Source: Nonlabens dokdonensis DSW-6 (GTDB lineage: Bacteria > Bacteroidota > Bacteroidia > Flavobacteriales > Flavobacteriaceae). From it: a DNA stretch of 64,000 nucleotides. The stretch lies in assembly GCF_000332115.1 (NCBI RefSeq), contig NC_020156.1, positions 558,001 through 622,000 on the forward strand. Direction: 5' to 3'. This document shows, one piece after another, positions 15,649 to 27,150 of the stretch; positions within the stretch are counted from its first letter, which is position 1; each line of letters opens with the position of its first letter. The notes below the pieces were generated by a model that was not told the origin of the DNA, ran no database searches, and saw only the letters and a list, made by a program, of their open reading frames with translations. The position numbers and the translations under genes were made by a program.

Positions 15649-16095
15649 ATGAAAAATTACCTCTTTTTACTTAGCTTATTTCTATTCATCTCTTGTAATA
15701 ATGACGATGATGTTTCAGAGCCTGTAATTCAAACTGGACCTATTGCTTTTACAACTATTTCACAAGAAGTTTTAAGCGGCGACGAAGGAGTTGTCCAATC
15801 TAACTTAGTAATTAATAATGCATCTGATTGGATCGCCTTAATGAATCAGATGGATTCCCCAAATATTATAAGTCGATTTACCGAAACTAACATAGATTTT
15901 AATAATTATACTGTAGTAGCAATGTTTTTAGATGTAAGAGGTAATGTGTGGAGCATTACTATTACTGATATCATGGAAAATCAAAACGATATAACAGTTT
16001 CTTCAGAAGAGTTTGGTGGTTATTTTTTACAAGAATCTCAAGGTTTCCACATCGTGAAAATCCCAAAAACCAACAAACCTTTTGTGTTTTTGTAA
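15649..16095 (+). CDS. PrcB-like lipoprotein, tandem copy 2
   Basis: 148 aa. Signal MKNYLFLLSLFLFISC, linker NNDDDVSEPV, then the same single domain as copy 1. From about residue 35 to near the end it is almost identical in DNA to copy 4, exactly 933 bp downstream, including the segment MFLDVRGNVWSITITDIM. Its central block (FTTISQEVLSGDEGVVQSN to NIDFNNYTVVA) is also nearly identical to copy 3. This indicates recent duplication or gene conversion. Outer-membrane or periplasmic anchoring is predicted from the Cys; the Asp residues after it are typical of surface-exposed lipoproteins in this phylum, which is inference. Confidence 0.75.
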   Translation: MKNYLFLLSLFLFISCNNDDDVSEPVIQTGPIAFTTISQEVLSGDEGVVQSNLVINNASDWIALMNQMDSPNIISRFTETNIDFNNYTVVAMFLDVRGNVWSITITDIMENQNDITVSSEEFGGYFLQESQGFHIVKIPKTNKPFVFL

Positions 16096-16113
16096 TAATT
16101 GAACATCTTGTTT

Positions 16114-16563
16114 ATGAAAAATTACCTCTTTTTACTTAGCTTGTTTCTATTCATCTCTTGTAACAATGACGATGATGTAAATGAAGAGCCTGCAACTCAA
16201 ACTGGACCTATTACTTTTACAACTATTTCACAAGAAGTTTTAAGCGGCGACGAAGGAGTTGTCCAATCTAACTTAGTAATTAATAATGCATCTGATTGGA
16301 TCGCCTTAATGAATCAGATGGATTCCCAAAATATTATAAGTCGATTTACCGAAACTAACATAGATTTTAATAATTATACTGTAGTAGCGATTTTTCTAGA
16401 CGCAAGACCTTATAGATGGTTTGTAGAAATAACGAGTATAACAGAAAATCTAAATGATATTATTGTTACGTCAGAAGAAAGTGGCGGCAATTTTCCAGCA
16501 GTATCTCAAGGTTTCCACATCGTAAAAATCCCAAAAACCACCAACCCTTTTGTGTTTTTGTAA
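16114..16563 (+). CDS. PrcB-like lipoprotein, tandem copy 3
   Basis: 149 aa from ATG 16114. An in-frame TTG five codons earlier lies in the 18-nt spacer and is rejected because the signal MKNYLFLLSLFLFISC starts at the ATG in every copy. The linker carries NEEPA, shared only with copy 5. The central block equals copies 2 and 4, but after residue about 95 it has its own sequence (IFLDARPYRWFVEITS, closest to the canonical family FLGxRPTGGYxVxI pattern). This makes it the best guide to the family assignment. Confidence 0.76.
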   Translation: MKNYLFLLSLFLFISCNNDDDVNEEPATQTGPITFTTISQEVLSGDEGVVQSNLVINNASDWIALMNQMDSQNIISRFTETNIDFNNYTVVAIFLDARPYRWFVEITSITENLNDIIVTSEESGGNFPAVSQGFHIVKIPKTTNPFVFL

Positions 16564-16581
16564 TACTTGAAAAACTCGCTT

Positions 16582-17028
16582 ATGAAAAATTACATTTTTA
16601 TAATTGGTTTATTTCTCATCATCTCTTGCAAGAGTGACGATGATATTTCAGAGCCTGCAATTCAAACTGGACCTATTGCTTTTACAACAATTTCACAAGA
16701 AGTTTTAAGCGGCGACGAAGGAGTTGTCCAATCTAACTTAGTAATTAATAATGCATCTGATTGGATCGCCTTAATGAATCAGATGGATTCCCAAAATATT
16801 ATAAGTCGATTTACCGAAACTAACATAGATTTTAATAATTATACTGTAGTAGCAATGTTTTTAGATGTAAGAGGTAATGTGTGGAGCATTACTATTACTG
16901 ATATCATGGAAAATCAAAACGATATAACAGTTTCTTCAGAAGAGTTTGGTGGTTATTTTTTACAAGAATCTCAAGGTTTCCATATCGTTAAAATCCCAAA
17001 AACTACCAAGCCTTTTGTGTTTTTGTAG
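16582..17028 (+). CDS. PrcB-like lipoprotein, tandem copy 4
   Basis: 148 aa from ATG 16582; the upstream TTG at 16567 is rejected as for copy 3. The signal is diverged (MKNYIFIIGLFLIISC) and followed by KSDDDISEPA instead of NNDDD. From the linker onward it is a near copy of copy 2. Its last 40 bases instead match the end of copy 1, which suggests mosaic exchange. The differing signal with a recombined body shows that the 5' ends evolve separately from the domain. Confidence 0.75.
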   Translation: MKNYIFIIGLFLIISCKSDDDISEPAIQTGPIAFTTISQEVLSGDEGVVQSNLVINNASDWIALMNQMDSQNIISRFTETNIDFNNYTVVAMFLDVRGNVWSITITDIMENQNDITVSSEEFGGYFLQESQGFHIVKIPKTTKPFVFL

Positions 17029-17046
17029 TAATTAAACATCTTGCTT

Positions 17047-17502
17047 ATGAAAAATTACCTCTTTTTACTTAGCTTGTTTCTATTCATCTCTTGTAATAAT
17101 GATGATGATATGAATGAAGAGCCTGCAATTCAAACAGGACCTGTTGCTTTTACAACAATTTCACAAGGACGTTTAAATGGTAACGAAGGAGTTGTTCAAT
17201 CTAACTTAGTAATAAATAATGCGTCCGATTGGATCGCCTTAATGAATCAAATGGACTCAGGTTTTAATAATTTCACTGGGGATTTTACTCAAACTAATAT
17301 TGATTTTAATAATTTTACAGTAATTGCGATATTCGAAGATGTCTTACCAGAGTTTTATCTTTTAGAAATAACGAGCATCATAGAAAATCAAAATTATATA
17401 GAAGTTACAACTGTTATTGATGGAGGTGGTTTTACCTCATTGTCACAACCTTTCCACATCGTGAAAATCCCAAAAACCGCCAAGCCTTTTGTGTTTTTGT
17501 GA
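17047..17502 (+). CDS. PrcB-like lipoprotein, tandem copy 5
   Basis: 151 aa from ATG 17047. Signal MKNYLFLLSLFLFISC, linker NNDDDMNEEPA like copy 3. The domain is the most distinct of copies 2-5 in the centre (MDSGFNNFTGDFTQTNIDFNNFTV), and its C-terminal third (EVTTVIDGGGFTSLSQPFHIV) resembles copy 1. Last gene of the array; a terminator for the opposite gene follows 96 bp later. Probably co-transcribed with copies 1-4 because all spacers are 18 nt and no internal hairpin is present. Confidence 0.75.
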   Translation: MKNYLFLLSLFLFISCNNDDDMNEEPAIQTGPVAFTTISQGRLNGNEGVVQSNLVINNASDWIALMNQMDSGFNNFTGDFTQTNIDFNNFTVIAIFEDVLPEFYLLEITSIIENQNYIEVTTVIDGGGFTSLSQPFHIVKIPKTAKPFVFL

Positions 17503-17597
17503 TACTAACTTATTGTTTGTGAAAAGTTTTTTTAGCCCAATTTAAACATTAACTATTTGAATAAAAGTTAAAGTTCTTATTTAAATACTGTCAATAA

Positions 17598-17633
17598 AAA
17601 AACCTCTTTAAAAGTTATTCTAAAGAGGTTTTT
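17598..17633. terminator. Terminator of gltA (usable in both directions)
   Basis: AAAAACCTCTTTA / TAAAGAGGTTTTT, thirteen-base perfect arms with a ten-base loop, between the convergent lipoprotein array and gltA. Confidence 0.8.
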
Positions 17634-17658
17634 AATATTAAGCAATCTGTAAAAGGTT

Positions 17659-18945
17659 TTATCTTTCAGACACTTCTTTAAAAGCTCTATGGTTTTCACC
17701 AGTGTACACCTGACGTGGTCTACCGATAGGTTCTTTATTCTCACGCATTTCTTTCCATTGTGCGATCCATCCTGGAAGACGTCCTAATGCAAACATTACG
17801 GTAAACATTTCAGTAGGAATTCCCATAGCACGGTAAATAATACCAGAATAGAAATCTACGTTAGGATATAGTTTACGATCAACAAAATAAGGATCATTTA
17901 AAGCTTCTTGCTCCAGTCCTTTTGCAATATCTAAGATAGGATCTTCAACACCTAAAGCTCCTAGAACATCGTCTGCAGCAACCTTAATGATCTTTGCACG
18001 TGGATCAAAGTTTTTGTAAACTCTATGACCGAAGCCCATCAAACGGAAAGGATCTTTCTTATCCTTTGCTTTTGCCATGTATTTTTTAGTATCTCCACCA
18101 TCTTCTTTGATAGCTTCTAGCATTTCAAGTACTGCCTGATTAGCACCACCATGAAGTGGACCCCAAAGAGCATTAATACCTGCGCTTAAACTTGCAAATA
18201 AACCAGCGTGCGAAGATCCTACGATACGCACTGTACTTGTAGAACAGTTTTGCTCATGATCTGCATGAAGGATTAATAATTTATCTAATGCATTTGAAAC
18301 AACAGGATCAATTTTGTATTCACTATTAGCTTTCTTGAACATCATCTTTAGGATGTTATCCACATAGCCTAAGTTGTCATCTCCATAATCTAGAGGTTGT
18401 CCAGTGCGTTTTCTTAATGCCCATGCAACAAGAACTGGGAATTTACCCATGATCTTTACAATAGCATTATACATATCTTCTTCACTATCTACGTTTACAG
18501 ATGATGGATTAAATGCCATTAAAGCACTAGTCAAGGAAGAAAGAACACCCATAGGATGCGCCGATTTAGGAAAACCATCTAAGATTTTCTTCACGTCTTC
18601 ATCTACATGAGACTGAGCTTTTATATCATTATGAAATTTTTCTAATTGCGTAGCAGTAGGCAACTCACCAAAAATCAACAAATAGGCAACTTCAAGGAAA
18701 TCGGCTTTATCAGCTAGTTCCTCAATCGAGTAACCTCTATATCTTAGAATACCTTCTTCACCATTTAAAAACGTTATAGCACTTGTACAGCTACCTGTGT
18801 TCTTGTAACCAGGATCAATAGTGGTAAGTCCACCAGTTGCACCTCTCAACGTCTTAATATCTATTGCTTTTTCATTTTCTGAGCCAGTGATCACAGGAAA
18901 ATCGTATTTCTTGCCATCAAACTCTAGTATCGCCTTGTCTGTCAT
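17659..18945 (-). CDS. gltA: Citrate synthase
   Basis: 428 aa, hexameric type II size. Condenses acetyl-CoA with oxaloacetate in the TCA cycle. LHADHEQNCSTST carries one active-site His, GFGHRVYKNFDPRAK carries the second His with the substrate-binding Arg, and the catalytic Asp is in the VDFYSG region. The start is placed at ATG 18945 (MTDKAILEFDGKKYDFP); the upstream GTG-initiated extension (MTYFRRHK...) is not family-like. Monocistronic, with a terminator downstream and its own upstream region of over 200 bp. Confidence 0.96.
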   Translation of the reverse strand: MTDKAILEFDGKKYDFPVITGSENEKAIDIKTLRGATGGLTTIDPGYKNTGSCTSAITFLNGEEGILRYRGYSIEELADKADFLEVAYLLIFGELPTATQLEKFHNDIKAQSHVDEDVKKILDGFPKSAHPMGVLSSLTSALMAFNPSSVNVDSEEDMYNAIVKIMGKFPVLVAWALRKRTGQPLDYGDDNLGYVDNILKMMFKKANSEYKIDPVVSNALDKLLILHADHEQNCSTSTVRIVGSSHAGLFASLSAGINALWGPLHGGANQAVLEMLEAIKEDGGDTKKYMAKAKDKKDPFRLMGFGHRVYKNFDPRAKIIKVAADDVLGALGVEDPILDIAKGLEQEALNDPYFVDRKLYPNVDFYSGIIYRAMGIPTEMFTVMFALGRLPGWIAQWKEMRENKEPIGRPRQVYTGENHRAFKEVSER

Positions 18946-19114
18946 TGTTAAAATTTGAGTTTTGTGCCTACGAAAATACGTCACAACCTTTGATTTTCAC
19001 ACTATTTGACCATCGAAGTGGGCTACTTTAATAAAAATTTAGTTTTTAATCCATCGATATAGTTGGTCAGCTATTGAAATGATATAAAATTAACAAGATA
19101 ATGTATAAGATTTC

Positions 19115-19130
19115 CGCTTTCGCGAAAGCA
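19115..19130. repeat. Iterated palindrome copy 6 (intergenic)
   Basis: CGCTTTCGCGAAAGCA: the 14-bp core is perfect and the outermost base is changed. Lies upstream of gltA and downstream of the metalloprotease gene. Confidence 0.85.
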
Positions 19131-19142
19131 TGATAAAACAGA

Positions 19143-19168
19143 AACGACGACCAATTAAGGTCGCCGTT
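19143..19168 (-). terminator. Possible terminator of metalloprotease gene
   Basis: On the minus strand AACGGCGACC pairs with GGTCGTCGTT (one G-U) around a six-base loop, then TCTGTTTTATC. The T-run is weak. Confidence 0.5.
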
Positions 19169-19201
19169 CAAGAATTTGTAAGTACCAAAAACTAACAAAT
19201 A

Positions 19202-22200
19202 TTATCTTACAATAACTTTTACTGTACCACTTTCTTCTGCGGTCTGTACTTTTAAAATATACATTCCAGAGCTTAATTTTAAGGATGGTTTTATGGTAAA
19301 GTTATTATTAAACTCAGTCGTTACATCGTAAACTCGTTGCCCGAGCGTATTGAATAGGATCATTGTAACCTCTTTCCCATTTAAATAATCACTACTAAGA
19401 ACAAATGTATTCTCAGTAACCGGATTAGGGTAAATCGATAAACTATTTGACAAGGAAATCTCGTTTAAATTAAGAGTTACATTACTGTACTCTATATAAA
19501 ATCTATCGACGTCACTACCAGAAGCGTTTACATTAAAAGATATGCTGTTCATTCCATCTTGTAGAGGCGTACGTTGCCCAGATTCTTGATCTACCAGTGT
19601 CGCATTTAAACCTGCTCCTAGTGCTACTTCAATCTCAAAAACATAAGTAGAAGACCTATAATTACGTAAATGTAAATTTGTACGTTCACTCGCAATAGGA
19701 AGTTGTTTTCTATTAATACTTAATAAATCTCCATTTACCATTGAAGCAAGGGACTCATCTATATTTGTAAATTTAAAAGCATCTTGTGTAGTTACCGCGT
19801 TATCAAAAGTAGGATCAAATTGAAATATAGTTTGATCTAACAAGTTCATACTTGCTGCATCCTTAAGCGTTATACTCAAAAATGAATTTTGATTAAACGA
19901 GCTGAACACTTGTGTAAGTGTTTGATTTACTGCCTTATCACTTTCTCTAAATTGTATGCTTGAAGGTCCTGTAGTAGGAACAAAAACGGATTGTCCAGGT
20001 TGCAAAAATTTATTTGCAGTACTACTTGCTGGTAATGCCATACCATCACCTACAGTAACGTCTACGGTTACATAGGCTCCTCTAGTATTAATATTAGGAT
20101 CCCAAACATACATAAATGTAGGGTTTAATCCAGAGGTGCTCGCATCACTAAGTACCTCTTCAAAGTTGACAATTGCTTGATAAGGATTTGCTATCATCGC
20201 AAACTCGCCGTTTGCTGTTGTAAAACTTTGTGTAAAATCACCTTGATAAATTGTTCCACTCGATCTTAAGGTAGTATTTGTTGGAGTTGTGTTATTATCA
20301 GTCAAATCAACTGTACGATCACCTCTAACAAACATTCTTAAAGGAACTCCTACTTGCAGCGTTTCCATATTTGTGTTAGTAAAGGCCGTCCAAGCAAGGT
20401 TATTATTATCAAAAGTAAAAAGCGAATTTGCACCTGAACTATTCACATCAAAACCATTAATCGCTCCACCACCAGTAATGTGTGTACCGAAATTTGGCGC
20501 ATTAGAACCACCTTCTTGCCAGTTTGCTCTTATAGAACTTGTAGAGTTCACTGAAGAGGCGAGAAATCTATAGGCTCTTTTGGCTGGAATGAATTGTTCC
20601 ACTTTAGCATTTCCATTAATAGTTGCGTTTTGTGAATTATCTAGCTGTCCCGTGCTCGTGGCGTTACTTTTAAAAGTGACATTATCATTTAAAAATAAAG
20701 TAGATGATTGTGGTTTTAACACATCATAAATATTTGTAGCTGTATTGAAAGTAAGCCCAGCACTATTGTTGACCTCTACAACTCCTAATTCCAACGTTCC
20801 AGAACCGGATATTGTTTGTGCTGTTGAGTTGTTAATTATAAGACTACCATCTCTTCCGTCTAAAATTCCATCTACTGTTAAAGTTCCATTTACAGTAAAA
20901 GATATATCTGTGGCGATATCTAGAACTCCTCCAAAAACAGTCAAGTTATTGATTTGCGAATCTAAACTAATAGGAGCTACACCAGAAAGTACTTCGGCAG
21001 TTAAGCTTCCAGTATCTGCGTTAGGTGCAAATGGTTCCCATGATGCACCATTATAGGTAAGTACAGGATCGTTAATGGCTATAGAAAATGTTTGACCTTC
21101 TAATAGGGTATTAGAACCACCTAAGACAGTATAATCGAAGGAGTCTGCATTCACAAGCTCTGTAGAATCGTGAACATATTGTATAAGACCATTATTTAAA
21201 TCACCTTGGGTAAAGGTATCTCCGACGTTCAAGTTCACTCCATTAAGTTGAATCTGACCATAATCAGTATCGTTAGTTACTACGTAGGTTAAATTCGAAT
21301 TTGTAAATCCTGCTTGTGCAGACCTAAGAAGAGTTTGATCAATGGTGTTAGTCGCATTATAATTAGTAATTAAACCTAGATTTCTATTATTATCAATATC
21401 GTTTACGTATTGTAATCTACCACAAACTGTTACAGAGAATTCATTAAATGTTCCTCCATCAGCAGGTATAATATTACCGTTTCGATCTCTATTTCCTCCA
21501 ACTCTATCTGTGGCTAAAAGAACCCATTCTCCTTGTGCATTTAAACCATTAAATCGTGAAAAGGCCTGACCAGGACGTTGATTACCAGTTAAAGCACCTC
21601 TATATGAAGAAGCACAACCGAAGCTTTGCGTTCCTTGATCGCTTACTGTAAGGTTAAAGTTCGCACCATCTGCACAATCTCTATTATATACCTCAGAAAA
21701 CCTACCGCTAGGAGCACTCAGTTGCATCTTTATATCACCGGTATCACTATGTGTGGCGTTCATATAAAAGCTTAAGTTTGTTATTTGAATATCGTCTGGC
21801 ACATCAATTATAGCGCTTACGGCATTAACATTTGTTGCGCTCCATTCATTTTGTCTATTTGTAGGCTGCGCAGTATTAATGTAAGTTTCATTGTCATAAA
21901 CTCTACATACATCTTGTGCGGTTTGAAAAGAGGATATGCTCGCGTTTTGACCAGTAGAACAATCATTAGACGGCGTTACTCTCCAATAGTAAATGGTACT
22001 ATGAACTAATGATGAAGGTTGATAATTATTTTGAAAAGAAACTGTATCAGATTCTACAATAGAAGAAAAATTACTGTTTTCTGAAATTTCAACCAAATAA
22101 CTGGATGCACTTTCTAGGTCGATCCATTCTAATAATGGATTTGCTACTTGATTACCTGCGCCATTCATTGGACTGGTTTGCACGACGTCTCCTACACTAT

Positions 22201-24466
22201 TTTCAAAAACTTTAAAACTGAAGTCTTCAGAGATGGTGGCTGAAGTAGATTGCGCTTGAACACTAAAATCATATTCCCCTGCATCCACACTCGATGTACC
22301 TAATATAATCACATCTACATTGGAATCACTCGAAGTAGTACTAGGAGAAAAATTTGCTGTTAATCCAGCTGGTAATCCTATGGCACTAAACGTTACTGTC
22401 TCATTAAAATCAGGAGCAGCATTATAAGTAAATGAAAATGATCCATTACTAGGTTTACAAGTTGAAAAATCATTTGTAGCTGTAGTTAATTCAAAAGTAC
22501 TTTCCTTAATTTTAAAGTTACCATTATTCACGTTAAAGAAGTAGTTCCCAACAGCTTCAACCATAATTCTAGCATTGTTAGTTTTTGTTCCAGTAGGAAT
22601 GGTCACATTTCTTGATCCAGTGTTACTTACCCCACTTGCTAGAGTTACTGGATACGTATAACCTCCATCTAAAGATAACAAGATATTTACTTCAGTAGCA
22701 AGTTCAACTCTATTTGTTCCAGCAACATCCCAAGTGACAGATTTTGTCTCACCTTCATGCCAAATTTCAGTCGATAAAGGAGTATTTACTACAAAAGGCC
22801 CTACGACAGAACGAGGCATAACAATTACTTCTCCACGATCTGTTTGTCCACCATTAGGATTATTATCTCTTATGGTACACACAAATCTCATATCTCTAGA
22901 AACGGAATTAAGTGTCTCCCAAATATCATCTGAACCATTAAGAACCTCTTCAAGGTTTGGGAAATACCTAGTTGGATCTGTACTAGCAAACTTAGATCTA
23001 AACATTGGTCCAATAGTGTTAGTACTTAAAGGAGGCTGTGGAGCTCCAGTATTTGCATCTGAACCTGTGTCCCATTGCTCCCAATTGTAAGTGTAAACCT
23101 CTCCGCCATCTGGAGCTTGACCTGAGTTTGCAGTGAGTTTAAATGGGGTAGATATAGGTAAAAACTTGGTAGCTAAATTGTTTGAAATAGGAGCTGTAGG
23201 ATTGCTACTATTTAGATTAAGCTCATCATCACAAACGTCAATGTCAATTGAGTTATGCATTTGTTGAATACTAACTGCGTGAAAATATGCATCAGAATTG
23301 TCTTGAACGTTAGGAGCACAAATTCCAGCATAACCCATGATAGTTGAAGCACTTCCAGTCTCAAAAGGTTGAGAGGACGGAAATCCACCAAAACAACCAT
23401 TATAAAATGTATGGCTAGCACCGTATTGATGACCTATTTCGTGACATACATAATCGATATCGAATGGATCAAATTCTGGAGTAACAATTCCTGTCACACC
23501 TTCTGCCTTACCAGATCCACATGGACTGGTACCAGCGATTCCTCCACCACCTGTAGAGAAAACATGACCGATATCAAAATTTCCTGAACCTATGACTGCA
23601 TTTAAATTATTTCTGTTCTCTGAAAGCATTGCAGATCCTGAATAGTTACTGTATGGATCGGTTTGAGAGTTTGTATAGATAATACTACTATTATTTCCTA
23701 TCAAAGAAAATCTCATAGACATTTCAAGTTCATAAACCGAATTAACTCTTGTAAGAGTAACAACTATAGCTGCAAGAGCATCTGAAATTGCATTTCCATT
23801 TGAGGCATTACCATCATCGTGATATGCAGTATATTCAGCAGTAGCTGCAATAGCGATATCGTAAGTTCTAAAAACTCTATCTCTAAAAGCTTTAGTTGTC
23901 AAATTTGCTTCAAGTTCCTCTATCACAAGTGAATCTACCTCGTCTTGTGTATGACACTCAAAATTATCGTCACTAGGTCTATTCAAGTTTTTCCTGTTAT
24001 AAATCATAATAGATTCTGGAGAAACTTTTGAATAGGGATCCATATAAAGAATCTTTTCTCCTGTGATTAATCCATGAAAACCCTTTGAAGTAATTGTAAA
24101 ATAAATTTTATTCAATGGGTTCTGTTGACTTTGCCCCACGAAAGAAGTGATTTCTGGATATTGAATTTGTAATTCTGGTGACACCGTTCCTGAACTATAA
24201 ACACTAAAAGTTTCAAACTGATTGTTTTCTACAGGAAAATCAACATCAATGGCTGCTCCTCCAGAGAATCTATCCACCGCATTATCTAATCTATCAGATA
24301 ATGCATCTACATTTACTTCAAAAAGATCGTACGTATTTGGTTGAATAGGTTTTAAGTGATCAGCTATTTTATCTAGTTGATGAGTATTTGCTGGTTGCCA
24401 TATGGATTGAGCAAACGTAAAAAAAGGCAGTAGCACCCAGAAGGTGACAAGTAATAATTTTTTCAT
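19202..24466 (-). CDS. Giant secreted reprolysin-like (M12B-type) metalloprotease with P domain and T9SS sorting domain
   Basis: 1754 aa. A signal peptide (MKKLLLVTFWVLLPFFTFAQ) is followed by a propeptide region to about 190 and a zinc protease domain with HEIGHQYGASH (342-352), the metzincin HExxHxxGxxH, and a Met-turn in STIMGYAGIC. Beyond it lie Ig/FN3-like modules (including YLVEISENSNFS...YYWRVTPSNDC) and a proprotein-convertase P domain (SATNVNAVSAIIDVPDDIQI to GEWVLLATDR). A long beta-rich region follows, ending in a type A T9SS C-terminal signal (LSIYPNPVTENTFVLSS, GMYILKVQT, VKVIVR). It should be exported across the outer membrane by T9SS and either released or surface-attached. Probably degrades extracellular protein; the substrate is unknown. 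Single-gene unit between eno and gltA. Confidence 0.92.
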   Translation of the reverse strand: MKKLLLVTFWVLLPFFTFAQSIWQPANTHQLDKIADHLKPIQPNTYDLFEVNVDALSDRLDNAVDRFSGGAAIDVDFPVENNQFETFSVYSSGTVSPELQIQYPEITSFVGQSQQNPLNKIYFTITSKGFHGLITGEKILYMDPYSKVSPESIMIYNRKNLNRPSDDNFECHTQDEVDSLVIEELEANLTTKAFRDRVFRTYDIAIAATAEYTAYHDDGNASNGNAISDALAAIVVTLTRVNSVYELEMSMRFSLIGNNSSIIYTNSQTDPYSNYSGSAMLSENRNNLNAVIGSGNFDIGHVFSTGGGGIAGTSPCGSGKAEGVTGIVTPEFDPFDIDYVCHEIGHQYGASHTFYNGCFGGFPSSQPFETGSASTIMGYAGICAPNVQDNSDAYFHAVSIQQMHNSIDIDVCDDELNLNSSNPTAPISNNLATKFLPISTPFKLTANSGQAPDGGEVYTYNWEQWDTGSDANTGAPQPPLSTNTIGPMFRSKFASTDPTRYFPNLEEVLNGSDDIWETLNSVSRDMRFVCTIRDNNPNGGQTDRGEVIVMPRSVVGPFVVNTPLSTEIWHEGETKSVTWDVAGTNRVELATEVNILLSLDGGYTYPVTLASGVSNTGSRNVTIPTGTKTNNARIMVEAVGNYFFNVNNGNFKIKESTFELTTATNDFSTCKPSNGSFSFTYNAAPDFNETVTFSAIGLPAGLTANFSPSTTSSDSNVDVIILGTSSVDAGEYDFSVQAQSTSATISEDFSFKVFENSVGDVVQTSPMNGAGNQVANPLLEWIDLESASSYLVEISENSNFSSIVESDTVSFQNNYQPSSLVHSTIYYWRVTPSNDCSTGQNASISSFQTAQDVCRVYDNETYINTAQPTNRQNEWSATNVNAVSAIIDVPDDIQITNLSFYMNATHSDTGDIKMQLSAPSGRFSEVYNRDCADGANFNLTVSDQGTQSFGCASSYRGALTGNQRPGQAFSRFNGLNAQGEWVLLATDRVGGNRDRNGNIIPADGGTFNEFSVTVCGRLQYVNDIDNNRNLGLITNYNATNTIDQTLLRSAQAGFTNSNLTYVVTNDTDYGQIQLNGVNLNVGDTFTQGDLNNGLIQYVHDSTELVNADSFDYTVLGGSNTLLEGQTFSIAINDPVLTYNGASWEPFAPNADTGSLTAEVLSGVAPISLDSQINNLTVFGGVLDIATDISFTVNGTLTVDGILDGRDGSLIINNSTAQTISGSGTLELGVVEVNNSAGLTFNTATNIYDVLKPQSSTLFLNDNVTFKSNATSTGQLDNSQNATINGNAKVEQFIPAKRAYRFLASSVNSTSSIRANWQEGGSNAPNFGTHITGGGAINGFDVNSSGANSLFTFDNNNLAWTAFTNTNMETLQVGVPLRMFVRGDRTVDLTDNNTTPTNTTLRSSGTIYQGDFTQSFTTANGEFAMIANPYQAIVNFEEVLSDASTSGLNPTFMYVWDPNINTRGAYVTVDVTVGDGMALPASSTANKFLQPGQSVFVPTTGPSSIQFRESDKAVNQTLTQVFSSFNQNSFLSITLKDAASMNLLDQTIFQFDPTFDNAVTTQDAFKFTNIDESLASMVNGDLLSINRKQLPIASERTNLHLRNYRSSTYVFEIEVALGAGLNATLVDQESGQRTPLQDGMNSISFNVNASGSDVDRFYIEYSNVTLNLNEISLSNSLSIYPNPVTENTFVLSSDYLNGKEVTMILFNTLGQRVYDVTTEFNNNFTIKPSLKLSSGMYILKVQTAEESGTVKVIVR

Positions 24467-24600
24467 TTGTAATTAGTTTTTGGAATCACAAATAAACAAC
24501 ACGTCGGCGAATAAAAAGCACCTTTCGACGTTAAAAACATAATTTTAACTAATTTATACGCTTTTAATCGATGTTTCTATCGCTTCAGGCTATGTAATAA

Positions 24601-24629
24601 AAAAAGCCATCGTTAATAGATGGCTTTTT
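24601..24629 (-). terminator. Terminator of carA-eno
   Basis: AAAAAGCCATC / GATGGCTTTTT arms with a seven-base loop, U-tract on the minus strand, 40 bp after the eno stop. Confidence 0.8.
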
Positions 24630-24633
24630 ATCT

Positions 24634-24649
24634 CGCTTTCGCGAAAGCG
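24634..24649. repeat. Iterated palindrome copy 7 (intergenic)
   Basis: CGCTTTCGCGAAAGCG, perfect, lying between the eno stop codon and the separate eno terminator hairpin. It would therefore be transcribed in the 3' UTR. Confidence 0.9.
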
Positions 24650-24667
24650 TAATATTATAAAATCATT

Positions 24668-27066
<2,399 letters not shown>

Positions 27067-27092
27067 AATTAATTAAAAATCAAAAATAATTT

Positions 27093-27133
27093 AAAAAAAA
27101 AGGATCAATGAATAATTCATTGATCCTTTTTTT
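27093..27133 (-). terminator. Terminator of the ribosomal protein supercluster
   Basis: Long AAAAAGGATCAATGAAT / ATTCATTGATCCTTTTT hairpin with U-tract, 18 bp after the rplQ stop. It ends the run of genes from rpsL. Confidence 0.88.
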
Positions 27134-27150
27134 ACAAGTTATAAAGAATT

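Noticed and set aside
15178..17502. Regular repeats suggesting a CRISPR or phase-variable array
   Set aside because: Units are intact protein genes of about 465 bp; no short direct repeats with spacers.
22734..23090. 118-codon and other plus-strand frames within the metalloprotease gene
   Set aside because: All oppose conserved domains of the large protease; shadow frames.
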